From Plazaster borealis (Eukaryota > Echinodermata > Asteroidea > Forcipulatida > Labidiasteridae): a stretch of DNA of 64,000 bases. This document shows positions 1 to 10,649 of this stretch, piece after piece. Each line of letters opens with the position of its first letter. The stretch's first letter is position 1. The notes under the pieces were generated by a model. It saw nothing but the letters and a program-made list of their open reading frames with translations. It ran no database searches and had not been told where the DNA came from. The position numbers and the translations under genes are program-made. The DNA lies in contig CM037461.1 of assembly GCA_021014325.1 (NCBI GenBank), positions 7,655,501 to 7,719,500 on the forward strand, read 5' to 3'.

Positions 1-396
1 AAGATGACCCGCAACCGGAATTTCGTGAGTGATTCTCAAGATCTCATCACGGTAATATGGAGGAACAACAATTTGATGAACAATACTCCATTCTTCATCA
101 GCTGGTTTCTGGGTAGGTCTCCATTTCCTCATTAACACGCCAGACTTGACGTAGTAGCATTCCGGAACCCCTTGAGCCTCTTCCTCAGAACACGCTGTGC
201 GGGTGAGCTTCCTCGGATCTGGGTCCACTTTCTGCTGCTCTATCAGCGAGGATCGGCTAAACTTAACATCTTGAGACACTCCCTCCTTTTCTTCTAAATC
301 ACTAAAAAAAGGTTTCAGCCAGCCAAACACCAGAGTCCTCCTCTATAGGCACTGACTCTGCAACCTCCTTTTCCGTTTGCTTCATCTGAGATCTCG
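1..396 (-). pseudogene. pol: pol linker and integrase zinc-binding start (partial)
   Basis: Translation of the minus strand from about 300 to 1 is open and contains the family-typical stretch VLMRKW, then VVPPYYRDEILRITHE and VAGHL, i.e. the histidine half of the H2C2 integrase zinc finger. A run of seven T near 301-308 shifts the frame relative to the upstream part, so the copy is not translatable as it stands (or the homopolymer is an assembly error). The cysteine half and the DDE core lie beyond the window edge. Confidence 0.75.
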
Positions 397-780
397 TCAC
401 TGCACATTCGGGGAAGATTTCTGGAAACTCTTCCTCCAAAGAGGGCTCATCCACAGGTTCACCAGAGACAATAGGGATGCCGACACTTTACCTCCCGCAA
501 TGTCATTACCTAGCAATAATCCGACACCTTTCATCGGTAGACTAGGAACAACTCCAACATCCACAGGGCCAGTGAACAAATCACATTTCAAATTTACCCT
601 ATGCAACGGGACAGGCATAAAATTACCCCCAATACCTTGAATCAACATTGTCGCATTTAGCGAACTGTCTGGAGACAATGACAACACATCCTCCAGCATC
701 AGTGACTGTGACGCGCCTGTATCCCTTAGGATAACAACTGGACTGTCGGCTACATCAGACACACACGACACATACCACAA
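397..780 (-). CDS. pro: Retropepsin-like aspartic protease domain
   Basis: About 127 residues with the aspartic-protease signature DTGAS near residue 20 and the later LLLGND motif near residue 90, both characteristic of the protease in this gypsy group. It would cut the polyprotein during particle maturation. The frame has no ATG at its start (it opens at a TTG) and overlaps the end of gag in a different frame by about 30 bases; upstream it is closed by two TGA codons, so translation would need a frameshift from gag. It ends at 397, after which the pol reading continues only with further interruptions. Confidence 0.8.
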   Translation of the reverse strand: MWYVSCVSDVADSPVVILRDTGASQSLMLEDVLSLSPDSSLNATMLIQGIGGNFMPVPLHRVNLKCDLFTGPVDVGVVPSLPMKGVGLLLGNDIAGGKVSASLLSLVNLWMSPLWRKSFQKSSPNVQ

Positions 781-2114
781 TGAACAAAATCTTTGGAGAT
801 TTCATCAACTTTGTTGATTTCATCAGATATCTTCGAAGAAGAAACACGGTTGCCATCGGCCTCACCGGACTTCCTACGAAGTAGAGTGTCCTTACGGACA
901 AAAGCGACAGGCTTTTCAGACCGCCCTTGCTCGTCAGCGATGAACTTGAAACATCTCGCCTTCGTGTGACCTTTCTTATGACAGTAATCACACGGAGGAA
1001 AAGACTTCTTCTGGTCGTCCTTGGCTCCACTCGGTGATGAAGGCTTCTTTGGACTTTCAGTGCCAGACTGTGCCTCGGAACCTGACTTGCCCTTCTCAGT
1101 GTTTTTGTAAAAACCCTTTGACTGGAAATTAGTTTTGCCCATACTCAGTTTATGAGTTAATTCATAATCGTCAGCTACCACTGCAGCTTTCTTTAATTTG
1201 GTGATCTTGTGTTCTTCCAAATGGGTTTTGATACTCAGAGGGACACTGGTTTTGAATTCTTCCATGAGGACCACTTCTTTTAACTCCTCAAAATTTTTCT
1301 CACATTTGACAGACTGATACCATCGATCAAAAACAATTTCCTTCTGTCTAGCGAATTCAACAAAGGTCTGGCCATTCAATCTAGTCAGTTTTCTAAATTT
1401 CTGTCTATACGCCTCAGGAACCAACTCATACGCATTTAAAATGGATGCCTTAACCGTAGAATATTTACTACATTGGTCCTCTGAAAGTGTGGCATAGACT
1501 TTCTGAGCCTTACCCAGAAAAGTGCTCTGCAGGAGCAAAGGCCAATATTTCTCAGGCCAACTAAGATTTTTGGCAATCTTCTCAAACGACAGAAAATACG
1601 TATCAACATCGTGTTCGTTGAATTTTGGCACCAACCTCACGTTTTTCGCTAGATCAAAATCAATTGGAGTTCTCTCCTTGCCTTTATTTGAACCCACTTC
1701 TAATTCATACTTACGCAGTTCAAATTCTCGTTCCTTTTCCTTTTCTTTGAGTTCAAGCCTTCGTAGTTCAAGTTCTCTTTCTTTATCTTTTTCTCTTTCT
1801 TGACTTTCTCTTTCTTTTCCTCTTTCTCGACTTTCTCTTTCTTTTTCTTCAAACTCAAGCCTGAGCCTTTCCTTTTCAAGCTCAATTTTTGCAAGCTCAA
1901 TTTCTCGATCAAAAGTCTGCGGAGACTGAGACAACTCTAAGTTCAGTACTCCCGCTAGAACTTGCACTAGTTTTGCCTTTTTGGCACTTCTAGAAATTTC
2001 TACATGAACGTGTTTGGCAACTCCGTGCAACTCGTCTTTTGATAACTGTTGCAACTTCTCGATTGACAAATCTTCAGAATCCACGAAAGCTTGTGCATCA
2101 AACTCACTAGCCAT
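750..2114 (-). CDS. gag: Gag polyprotein of gypsy element
   Basis: A 454-residue open frame starting 92 bases after the primer site. Residues 1-70 are a small helical N-terminus; about 70-150 is an extremely charged Glu/Arg/Lys run built from imperfect repeats (a long coiled-coil candidate); about 155-345 resembles the SCAN/retroviral capsid-like region of animal gypsy elements; residues 375-388 form a CX2CX4HX4C zinc knuckle (CDYCHKKGHTKARC) typical of nucleocapsid RNA binding. The frame closes shortly after, while protease continues in another frame. In related elements gag and pol are usually one frame or joined by programmed frameshifting; here either is possible, though a mutation is simpler. 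Confidence 0.85.
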   Translation of the reverse strand: MASEFDAQAFVDSEDLSIEKLQQLSKDELHGVAKHVHVEISRSAKKAKLVQVLAGVLNLELSQSPQTFDREIELAKIELEKERLRLEFEEKERESRERGKERESQEREKDKERELELRRLELKEKEKEREFELRKYELEVGSNKGKERTPIDFDLAKNVRLVPKFNEHDVDTYFLSFEKIAKNLSWPEKYWPLLLQSTFLGKAQKVYATLSEDQCSKYSTVKASILNAYELVPEAYRQKFRKLTRLNGQTFVEFARQKEIVFDRWYQSVKCEKNFEELKEVVLMEEFKTSVPLSIKTHLEEHKITKLKKAAVVADDYELTHKLSMGKTNFQSKGFYKNTEKGKSGSEAQSGTESPKKPSSPSGAKDDQKKSFPPCDYCHKKGHTKARCFKFIADEQGRSEKPVAFVRKDTLLRRKSGEADGNRVSSSKISDEINKVDEISKDFVHCGMCRVCLM

Positions 2115-2205
2115 TTTTATACAACACTACAGACTAGTAACAATAAAACGTGCAACCTTGTTTGACAATTGTACACAGAAATATACGGCTTGTTTTTGTT
2201 CGATT

Positions 2206-2222
2206 TCCCGGACAGGCCCCCA
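2206..2222 (-). promoter_or_regulatory. Primer-binding site, tRNA-Pro type
   Basis: Three bases after the LTR the minus strand reads TGGGGGCCTGTCCGGGA. Starting with TGG (complement of the tRNA CCA tail) and nearly identical to the classic tRNA-Pro primer site of gammaretroviruses, it is the expected minus-strand DNA priming site. Position and sequence together make this a firm call; the exact tRNA is inferred from the motif. Confidence 0.8.
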
Positions 2223-2225
2223 ATT

Positions 2226-3084
2226 TGTTATGATCCAAAAATCTCCAAACTATCCGTGAATATAAATCACTCAAAAAGCCTGAATTTTCTCAGATGCAAC
2301 AAAGAAATCAAACAAGGTGACACTGATGTAAAGAACACAGAATCAAAGTGATTTAATAATGAAACTATCGGCCACTTCAAATACCTATTGGGTTTAACAA
2401 ACGTACAATGATTGAGTAAAACAAGTGTACATTAAAATAGATCATATACAAAATAAGTAATCTCACAGGCTAATACGTCAACCGGGATGAAATACAGGCG
2501 AGGATCACGGCAACAGAAGATACAGCGAGGATCACATACACTGGCTCTAAAACGATCAACTCCAGGGGCGGTAAAACAGTTCTTTGCCGATGTGACTATG
2601 AGCTATCACGGGGTGAACTCACTCCGAAAAATGTCCAGAAGAAGACGAAGCAACAACGGGTACACAATCTGACACCCGCCACAAAATATGGGGAAGAAGA
2701 CCCCAAAATACCGAACTGTAGATTAAGTTCGAAACTGTCCTTTCCGGATTTAAATTGAGCTCTTTAACTGCACTCGGTCAAAAGCGAACTCTACCAAAAG
2801 CTCCTCCAACGAGTTGAATCACAATCACAGAAGTCGTAGCTTCCACCAGTCTTGAGTATTTGTGTCCCCTCGAAGATTGATCCCCAGCCTGTATATAAAG
2901 AATTTGTGTTGTTTTCTGGAAAGTTCTAAAACTAACTTCAAACTTCCAGAGCCTAGATCATTCTAGATCCTTCATAACGGATTAGCGCCGCCCACTAGGG
3001 TCAACGGACTTACACACAGAAAATGATTGACAGCGTGCGTTGTATACACGTAATTACATGTACATGTATTAGGGTCTCATAACA
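2226..3084 (-). repeat. 5' LTR of the gypsy element, 859 bp
   Basis: The segment begins and ends with the perfect short inverted repeat TGTTATGA / TCATAACA, i.e. canonical TG...CA LTR ends. It sits immediately upstream (minus strand) of a primer-binding site and gag. A second, plus-strand copy of the outer end (TGTTATGAGACCCT) occurs at 9570, following an RNase H domain, which supports the boundary. A TATA-like stretch (TATATAAAG read on plus, near 2893) lies inside, but I cannot place the promoter with confidence. Confidence 0.85.
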
Positions 3085-5819
3085 CATGCCCTTTTATACA
3101 CTATAAAGCCCCTCCCAGGATCACTGCCAGAAATTGCAAAAACTCTCTTATTGGTTACTAACTCTGGCAGGTGAAACCTGGTTGGTTCAAACAATTGGGA
3201 CTGTATCTACCACATGAAAGGTTGAATACAGTGACTTAAACATAAACAATACGCAACTCTTACTAACTAAATATTCATCAAGCAAAATGACCCTCCAACA
3301 TCACTGAGCCCTGGTCACTGACTATACATGTAAAAGCACACATACATTATTGTCACACATGAAAATATACCATTACTTAAAACCACCAATTCTGAGCCCA
3401 CCCCAGATTGTGAAATAGATACCACCCCATAGTATGGCTGGTTTTTGGAGTAGGTTCCAGCCTAAATGTTTATATTACAATTACTTAAATGGCTGACTGG
3501 AGACACAGTAAAACTGAAGACAAGAGTCCAGAGACTTTGGCTAATGGTAAACTCATCTATAATGCCATGATGTAAAATGCACTCGTAAAATAACCATTTC
3601 ATTACAATAGTATACGTTTTCAAAGTACGTTTTCATTGATAGTTCAACATTTTCTGGTCTTCAGCCAGCTATAACTACAGTTTCCTATGTACTACTCATC
3701 TAAAACTTGTTCAACATACTGTACATACATTCCCAATACGTACATGTTTTGGGGTTTTTTGCCGAATTACATGCCAAAATATCTTGTTACAAAATACCTT
3801 GTCTTATTTCAACTTGGGGCACAGACACCGTATAGCGCACAAATAAAGACAACGTGATGTGCTCCGGAAGTCTGTAACACCTCTTTCACTGATGGTTCGT
3901 GCAACCATTCAGGTTTGAGGGTTAAGTGCACAGTGTGCCTTGACCACATGCGCTCAGGCTATGTAGATCTAAAGTTTTAGTAGGCCTAACTGAAGTAATT
4001 TTACCAGATTTAATTCTGATCATGGGGGACTCGTTTTCAAACAGCTACGTGTTCTATTTTAAAGGAAAATTAGTACATTATTGTGTTTGTGTGACCTAAA
4101 TTTTCAACTAGCCTGAGTACAAAATTTTCAACCAGATTCAAGATTACTTTAACGGCAGCAGGGCTGTGGTAATATTTCAGGGCTCAAATTTGGGGGAAAA
4201 TCCACAGGATCAAAGGGCTTTTTGCTCAAAATGTTTACTGGCCCAGAATTGTTCTAACAAGACAAGAACAGTTTAACAAGCATACTGTTTTTATTTTAAC
4301 AAGCATTATGACATGCGGTATAAGAGGGGATTTTTCTTCTTCGCCTTTATGGGTATAGTTACTTTATTACTCATTAGAATTGAAAGATATTTATAAGACT
4401 CAAATTGAACATTCGAACATAACACTGCACAGTGAGGTTTTATTATTCAGTTGAAAAACACAAGAAGACTGCTGGACTTGTCCAGTAATGAGTTTACAAG
4501 TCCAACACAAATGTGGTTCAGTGTCAAATTTCAGCCCTGTATGTATTTATATATTTAGCTGTTGTGCAGCGCAGCGGAACAGCTCCTGTTTTCATTAAAG
4601 TTGTTGTTTTTATTTTTCAGACTTCTGGAAGTCACTGAAATAACACATTTCGTGCTAAGCGGCCTTTTGCATTGTTCCTAAAGAGCAATTGCAACGAAAC
4701 TTTCAGTGATGACAGGCATTGGTGCAATGATGATCCTACAACAATGATGTCATGATGACCTCATCACCTGTAACTTGACGTCATCTTAAAGGTTTCTATT
4801 TTAAATATTCGAAAATCCGTATCAAATCAGCCACAAGAGACTGTAGGTTTCTGTTTGCGGGATTGTAAAGGGATAAATTAGGTCTTCATTTTATTCAGTG
4901 TGCGTGACCTCACATGACCTCTACTTACAGTCAAAACCGGAAGTGCCTTTGTAATTTAGAAGTGCTAACTGTTATGAAAATGCTTTTCACGATGTTAGTG
5001 TCTGGCAAGGGTGTGCATTTAAAAAAAATTAGATGACGTCACGATACACAAGAGCGCCCTCTAGCGGCAGGTTAAAAACTGTTCAAAATTTACTTTTTGA
5101 AGATGTGTGTGGAGAAGTTTTGTGTAATCACTTCAAAATGTACACATATGTTGATCGTCAGGCAGCCATCGTATGTGTGAAGTTTTAGATCAATAACGTC
5201 ATCGGGGATCACATGACGTGGCATTAAATGTGCACTTTTTGAAAGCGTGTATCTCCCAAAGTTTTAGTGCGATCATGTTGAAACTTGGTAGGTTGTTTGA
5301 TATTGGCAAGTTCTTGTCAATTTTGAAATGACGTCATCACATGATTGTTTATGATTTTTAAAATTGTTTGCACCTTTAAGTCATAAATTGCTAACTGAAC
5401 ATTGTATAATCTAAATTCTTTTTTAAACAGGCTTGATACGTCATAACTGCTTTAAATACAAAAAGACTTCCATATTCACTCGAGTAAATTGAAAATGTTA
5501 TTGGTAAAACAGCTTGGCATTTGTGCACAAATGCAATCATGTCTAGTTGTTTTATTTGTGTTTATATTTATTTATACTTGTTTATTGGGTTTTTTTGTAA
5601 GATGTTGTCACTCTGCAGCCTATTTATTTATTAGTTTACTTGTTTAAATGTATTTTTAAAAATTTATTTAATTATTTTATTTATTTGTTTTTACACTAAC
5701 TGGGGTTGGGAATGAATGGGGACTAATATCTAAAAAGAGCATGTATTCCAATGTAATTGAAGAGTTAAAAAGAAGGAAGTCTTCGCCTTGCTTTCCTTTT
5801 GTGTGTAAATCATTTCAAC
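3085..5819. other. Gene-free stretch with a TGACGTCA-rich repeat
   Basis: No coding signal. From about 4558 to 5450 the DNA has the look of a dispersed repeat. It opens with a near-palindrome (AGCTGTTGTGCAGCGCAGCG then GAACAGCT) and carries repeated TGACGTCA/ACGTCAT words near 4778, 5034, 5197, 5210, 5330 and 5440. The rest is unremarkable AT-rich sequence, with T-rich tracts at 5530-5690. Confidence 0.4.
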
Positions 5820-6049
5820 TTAAGAACAAAGACAAAGACAAGTCCAAAATCCATGGGAATGGGGATGGAGTAGAAGATTGGGATAGAGTAGAAAATTCAC
5901 CGTATAGAAAATGAATGTTTCTTTTTGCCAAACAAATACCTTGAAGACCACTATTCGGAAATAGTTGGTGCGGATTTGTTGAAGCCGAATGGGGTCAAGC
6001 TGAGCTTCTTTGGGTGGAACACCCCTCTTACCTCCAACCCGGCGACTCC

Positions 6050-6355
6050 TCATCTCCTCTCTACTGAAAACCTGTCTGGCCAGGTTGACAGCAAAGTTGC
6101 CATTTGAGCTGCTAACCCTGTGGATGGCAATGAGTCTTGCCTTGTGAAAAGCTCATTGCCATCCCCAGGGTCAACATGCTCAACAGCAACACCAGGGGCC
6201 GAAAGATTCCTAACAACTCGGTTTGGTTCTAAGGTTTCTTCGAATCCTCCTACCCTTGCTGTCAACCTGGTTATAATTGCATTAATCCCCATGAAGCCCT
6301 CCCTATGTTCCGTGAGAAATGAATTAATTGTGTCTTGAAGTGTTGAGCTATTCAT
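6050..6355 (-). CDS. Possible exon of unrecognised multi-exon gene
   Basis: A 101-residue open frame preceded by a plausible acceptor (TTTAG just before ATATGAATAG). It is hydrophilic, with a helical N-terminal half (NSFLTEHREGFMGINAII) and no known motif. A further frame at 6053-5935 (basic, ...GVPPKEAQLDPIRLQQIR...) ends at a donor-like TTCAAG/GTATTT and may be the next exon. I do not recognise the family. Confidence 0.3.
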   Translation of the reverse strand: MNSSTLQDTINSFLTEHREGFMGINAIITRLTARVGGFEETLEPNRVVRNLSAPGVAVEHVDPGDGNELFTRQDSLPSTGLAAQMATLLSTWPDRFSVERR

Positions 6356-6464
6356 ATCTAAATCCCTCCCCCTCCCCTCTCCAAACCCTCAAAAACATCC
6401 TGAAACCCATCCCTCTGTTCTTCCTCCCTGTTTCCATTTCCAGTTAATAAAGTTCTAAACCAAT

Positions 6465-6683
6465 CTACCATTTCAATGCTACTCCATCCCCATCTGCTAC
6501 TCCATCCCTATCCCCATCCCCATCCCCATCTTCTTCACCATCTTCTATCTCATCCCCATCTTCTTCATCATCTTGTGCCCCATCCTCAACCTCAAAATTA
6601 AGTACATCCAAATCTTCCCCCATTGCTGGTTCACAAGACCCCACCTCTTCACAGGTTGTCTTTCTTTTTTTCTTCTCGCGTTC
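6465..6683 (-). CDS. Acidic exon of unrecognised gene
   Basis: Begins after a clean acceptor (TTTTATAG) and encodes a Lys/Arg patch (EREKKKRK) followed by a long Asp/Glu/Gly tract produced by GATGGG-type repeats at 6480-6560. It ends in a stop, or at a donor-like GGTAGATT just before it. Acidic low-complexity tails like this are common in chromatin and transposon accessory proteins, but no function can be assigned. It probably belongs with the exons at 7083-7223 and 9958-10061. Confidence 0.4.
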   Translation of the reverse strand, partial: EREKKKRKTTCEEVGSCEPAMGEDLDVLNFEVEDGAQDDEEDGDEIEDGEEDGDGDGDRDGVADGDGVALKW

Positions 6684-7082
6684 CTATAAAAATAAAATCA
6701 AAAGAAAAACAGCCCAGTAAATGTATGAACAGTGTATGAACATTTCTAGATTTTTTTCCAGAAATGTATGTATGCGACACTTGTTATATTTTTTTGACAA
6801 TCCACAACTTTGTAAAAACGTGTACATGGTATTTGCAACAATAAATAATTTAAGTCATCATACAAGAGTCACAAATTTAAACATCAAGCTTTTTTCCAGA
6901 AATGTTGCAAGTTTAACAATGTACAATTACTGTAAGTGAGTATAAGAACCCAAATTAAAATCCCCAATATCCAATTGCTCCCCCCCAATTTTAAGCAAGA
7001 AGGCCAGGGTGCATGTCAAGTTAACTGATATCATTCATAACTGTTTTCTATTAAACAAAAAATCAACATTGTACAAATTTAC

Positions 7083-7223
7083 CTTCACAGTTTCTTTAAT
7101 TTTCCGGCGCTTCCTTTTGGGGGCTTCTTCGGATGCCACACTGTAGGCGCGATCAGCCTCATTGAGGACAGTACGGTTATCTAAAGGTGGACACAACAAT
7201 TGGTTGACAATACAATTGTAAAC
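7083..7223 (-). CDS. Exon of unrecognised gene (basic segment)
   Basis: Exactly 141 bases (47 codons) between a TTTCAG acceptor and a GTAAAT donor. It encodes a segment with a strong nuclear-localisation-like run (PKRKRRKIKE). The open frame and intact splice sites make it a credible exon of a minus-strand gene whose other exons would be at 9958-10061 and 6465-6683. Function unknown. Confidence 0.45.
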
Positions 7224-8103
7224 CTGAAATGTCCATTTGTAAAGCATTACATACTTACCTTAGGTTTAGAGTTAACTTTAGTCGGCAGTGAATTTAGATT
7301 ACAGAGGTTTATGGCAAAATTTGCAATGTATTAAAATTTCTATTGAATGTTTGCAATTTGATGTAACTTTAAAATGAGGAAGAGGGCACACTTCAAACTT
7401 AACATTTAATACATGTATTGCTCTTTAAAAACGCATATTATTCTGAACAAAAACTGTTACAACAAAAACGGTTACATAATTTTATTTATAAATTGTTTAA
7501 ATTTAATAGATTGTGAAATAATTTTTATTAAATCACCAACACTTACCCGACATGCACAAAATTTGTGCTGTGAGGGTGTCCTTGTTATGCGTGCCCCACT
7601 GCACACTGACTTTCATGCCAGGGCAAAGTTGGTTCAGGGGGCAAGGACAGACTAAGGCGTAACCAGACCGACCCTAAAAATACGGCCGACCCTGGATATA
7701 TATTGTTTTCATCTTCTTTTCCCCAGCTGAAGTTTTTTCAATGATTAAAAAAAACAACTTTCTTACCACAAACGAATCCGAAAGTGAAAAAAAAAGACTG
7801 ACGTCCTTTTCTTTATATTTTAATAATGGGAGAATGATTGACACTCCTATTAGGGACCATTCAAAATAGTCGATGCTAAAACATAAAATACTACATTAAA
7901 ATACATTTTAGAACTGTTATTATACAGCAGGCTTAAAACAATTACACACTTTTCAGCCTATTTTGATGAATTTGCAACAGTTATGTTTTATTCAAGAACA
8001 ACCAACGTACTTGATATCAATGTAATGACAAGGCATAGCCTTCATGTGGATTCAAGAATTATTTTAATTATCAAAGGTTACAATAAACAAACTCTCAGTT
8101 GAA

Positions 8104-8520
8104 CACTCAGTCAGTCAATTAATCAATCGACCAATCAATCAACCAATTATCAATCAATCAGTTCAATATTCAATCAGTGAATAAGTCAATCAGTCAATCA
8201 TTCAGTCATGTAATCAACAAGTCAATCAATCAAAAAGTAAATCAATCAGTCAGTCATCTAGTTATTAGTCAGTAAGTCAGTCAGTCAAACAGCCAGACAG
8301 CTATACAGAAAGCCAACTAATTAACAAGCCAACCAATAAATCAATCCATTAATCAGTCCATCAATCAATCAGTTATTCGATCAATCAACCAATCGATCAA
8401 CCAATCAGTCAATCAGACTATCAGTCAGTCAGTTAGTCTGTCAGTAAGACAGTCAGTGAATCAGTCAGTCAATCAGTCAGACAGACAGTCAGTCAGTCAG
8501 TCAGTGAAACTCTCAGTTTA
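8104..8520. repeat. CAGT/CAAT tetranucleotide microsatellite
   Basis: About 415 bases built almost wholly from TCAG, TCAA and GTCA-type tetranucleotides in irregular order, densest at 8400-8510. No coding meaning. Confidence 0.9.
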
Positions 8521-8904
8521 ACACGAGAGGTAATATAGAATATTATGAAATCGAAGGAGACATAATAGAAGATCATTTGCAAAAGTTTAAAGATAACAAA
8601 CTCACTAAAGTTTTAAGTAAATTGTTAAATCATAATCACACGTCCATGTTTAAGAGAACAAAACAGTGTGCCCTTAATCGTCAGCGACACCATGAAAAAG
8701 CACGCAAAAACATCAGTCCTTTGAACATCATAATATTATTATGTTCTTGAAAATTTACGCAATTAATGAGAAAATAAAACAGTGGGACAAGATCTTGAAC
8801 ATTCACTTAAAACGGCAGAGTCATTGCTGTGCGATACGGCCACAACCCTGCACGGCCACGACCCTGCAAGGTTTTAAACAAACGTTAAAGACCGAGTCAC
8901 CACT

Positions 8905-9368
8905 CTTTTATTCCCATCAAAATGCCCCTTTTAAAAATGTAAAGTTCGTTTGGTCTGACTCTTGCCAAAATGCGTTTGATTATTTAAAAGCCATTCTGAC
9001 AAAGCATTTCAAATACCAAATGACGCCAGTGATGTTGGTAGGAGGCGGTTTTTCTCCAAGATGATGAGTCAGGAATCGAGCGACCAATCAGTTACTTTTC
9101 AAAGAAACTGAACAAATACAAGATAAAATACTCTACCATCGAAAAGGAGGCATTAGATTTGGTCCTTGCCCTACAACACTCTGAGATGTATGTAACAAAT
9201 GGTGCTGGGGAGACGATTATTTATACTGGTCATAACCCACTTGTGTTTTTTTGAGAAATTCAGGACCAAGAAGCAGAGATTATTTAGGTGGAGTTTGATT
9301 TTGCAACCGTATCCACTTATACTGCTGGAAAGAGCAATGTAATTGCGAATGCTCTGTCCAGAGTTTAG
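8905..9368 (+). pseudogene. Gypsy RT connection / RNase H domain, decayed
   Basis: Plus-strand translation in shifting frames gives the RT thumb-connection text (VKFVWSDSCQNAFDYLK) followed by RNase H landmarks (ERPISYFSKKLNKY, STIEKEAL, then HNPLVFF and the closing NVIANALSRV). At least two frameshifts and a stop disrupt it. The pol frame ends at about 9368, with only 200 bases to an LTR start at 9570, so RNase H is the last domain before the 3' LTR. That again fits a Gmr1-type order. Upstream RT motifs are not visible in the window. Confidence 0.8.
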
Positions 9369-9569
9369 AAGAATGTACATAAACACAGTTGGCATTTATT
9401 TCTGTGCTAAACCAGTGACAGTGTTGGTGAGATTATTGCTGTTTAGGTTAAGGTAAAATGGCTAAGTCGGACGTAACTAATTGTGTTTTGAATAATTTGA
9501 AGTTCATGTTAAGATTTCTTTTTGAAACGAACATTTCCAGGTGTAAATTTTCTTATTTTATGGGGGTGA

Positions 9570-9620
9570 TGTTATGAGACCCTACGTACATGCGAATTAA
9601 CTGAAAGTTTTCTTGAACAC
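9570..9620 (+). repeat. Start of a 3' LTR (same family as the LTR at 2226-3084)
   Basis: TGTTATGAGACCCT matches the first 14 bases of the minus-strand LTR exactly, and is preceded by a short purine-rich run (GGGGGTGA) as expected for a polypurine tract. Similarity fades soon after, so only a truncated or diverged LTR remains. The right boundary is arbitrary. Confidence 0.65.
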
Positions 9621-9957
9621 CTCCTCCGCCTCATCCATCGAGATATTCAACGTGTCCTTGACGAGTCTCCGGTAAAATAACCTTGAGGACGTAGTCAATG
9701 CGCTAAAGCAGTTGATAGGAAAAATACAAATATTAGGATTCTTATTTTAAGGAGGGATGACGCAGAGTGCACATGTACATATCATGGTTTGTGTGATTTG
9801 AGGACTTTGACAGGTAAAAATAAACGACGCGTCATGACGATACAACAAGTGCGTCTTTTCATGTAAAAAATCACAAATATAAACATGGTTGGAATTTTGA
9901 TTGTTAATTACTTGTTTCATAGTGCTTCGAACTGATACATGTGTCTCTAAATGTTAC

Positions 9958-10061
9958 CTCTGTTTCTTTATTGGGGCAGAACATATGCATCAGTGCATCC
10001 ACTACGAGTTCCAATTGTGCCTCAGTGAATGGCCCTTTTTTAGACTCGCCCTCCAATTCTC
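9958..10061 (-). CDS. Exon of unrecognised gene
   Basis: A 104-base exon between an acceptor (TTTAAACAG) and a donor (GAG/GTAACA). It encodes a short segment reading SKKGPFTEAQLELVVDALMH, which could be a helix-rich DNA-binding or dimerisation part (the FTEAQLE start is SANT-like). Too short to assign. It lies upstream, on the same strand, of the exon at 7083-7223. Confidence 0.4.
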
Positions 10062-10649
10062 CTGTTTAAAGAAAATAACAAAATAGAATTGCACTGTGCT
10101 TTTTGTTTCTCAGATTAATAAACTAAGAAAAGCTCAAACAGAAAAAGAAAAGAAAATCAATAAAAAGGTAACCGTGCAAAAGAAAAGTCAAGCAATGACA
10201 AAAAAATAGCAACATTTAAACAGAAAAAAGCAACAAAAGTAAGACATTTAGGGCCTAATAACCAACAATCAAGCCAGCAGCGGTAAAATGCGAAATTTAG
10301 AAACACCAAATTAATTTAAATACGTACGTCTGGAGATCCTTCCTCTCTTGAAGGCCAAGTGCCGCCTGCATTTCAAGTTCTGAAATTTGTTTTCCAATAG
10401 AACAGTTATTAATACATTATTTTGGAATAATAATTCAAAAATCCGGCTTTATCCAGGAGATATGTAAAAAAAACAACTTTAAAAGAATGAACATAAAAAC
10501 TAAATAAGGATGATGAAGATATTGATAGCGTTGTGCTCATCGCTGAAAGATTCTTCCGTCCTATCGGTATTGGGCGGATCAACGCTGTGGTTTCGGATAT
10601 AAGCAACTAATCTAATGGCAGGTTTTTCCTTAAGAATTCCTCCATCTCG

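Larger units (their letters stand above)
1..3084 (-). mobile_element. Ty3/gypsy LTR retrotransposon, 5' half (Gmr1-like order)
   Basis: Read on the minus strand the order is 5' LTR, primer-binding site, gag, protease, then a linker and the first histidines of an integrase zinc-binding domain, after which the window ends. Integrase directly after protease, with no reverse transcriptase in between, is the arrangement known from Gmr1-type gypsy elements rather than ordinary Ty3/gypsy (protease-RT-RNase H-integrase). The copy is damaged: gag and protease lie in different frames and a poly-T run breaks the frame near base 301. The far LTR and the target-site duplication lie outside the window, so full length cannot be given. 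Confidence 0.85.

Noticed and set aside
1522..1803. Plus-strand Ser/Leu-rich frame
   Set aside because: Shadow of the Glu/Arg-rich gag coiled-coil on the other strand.
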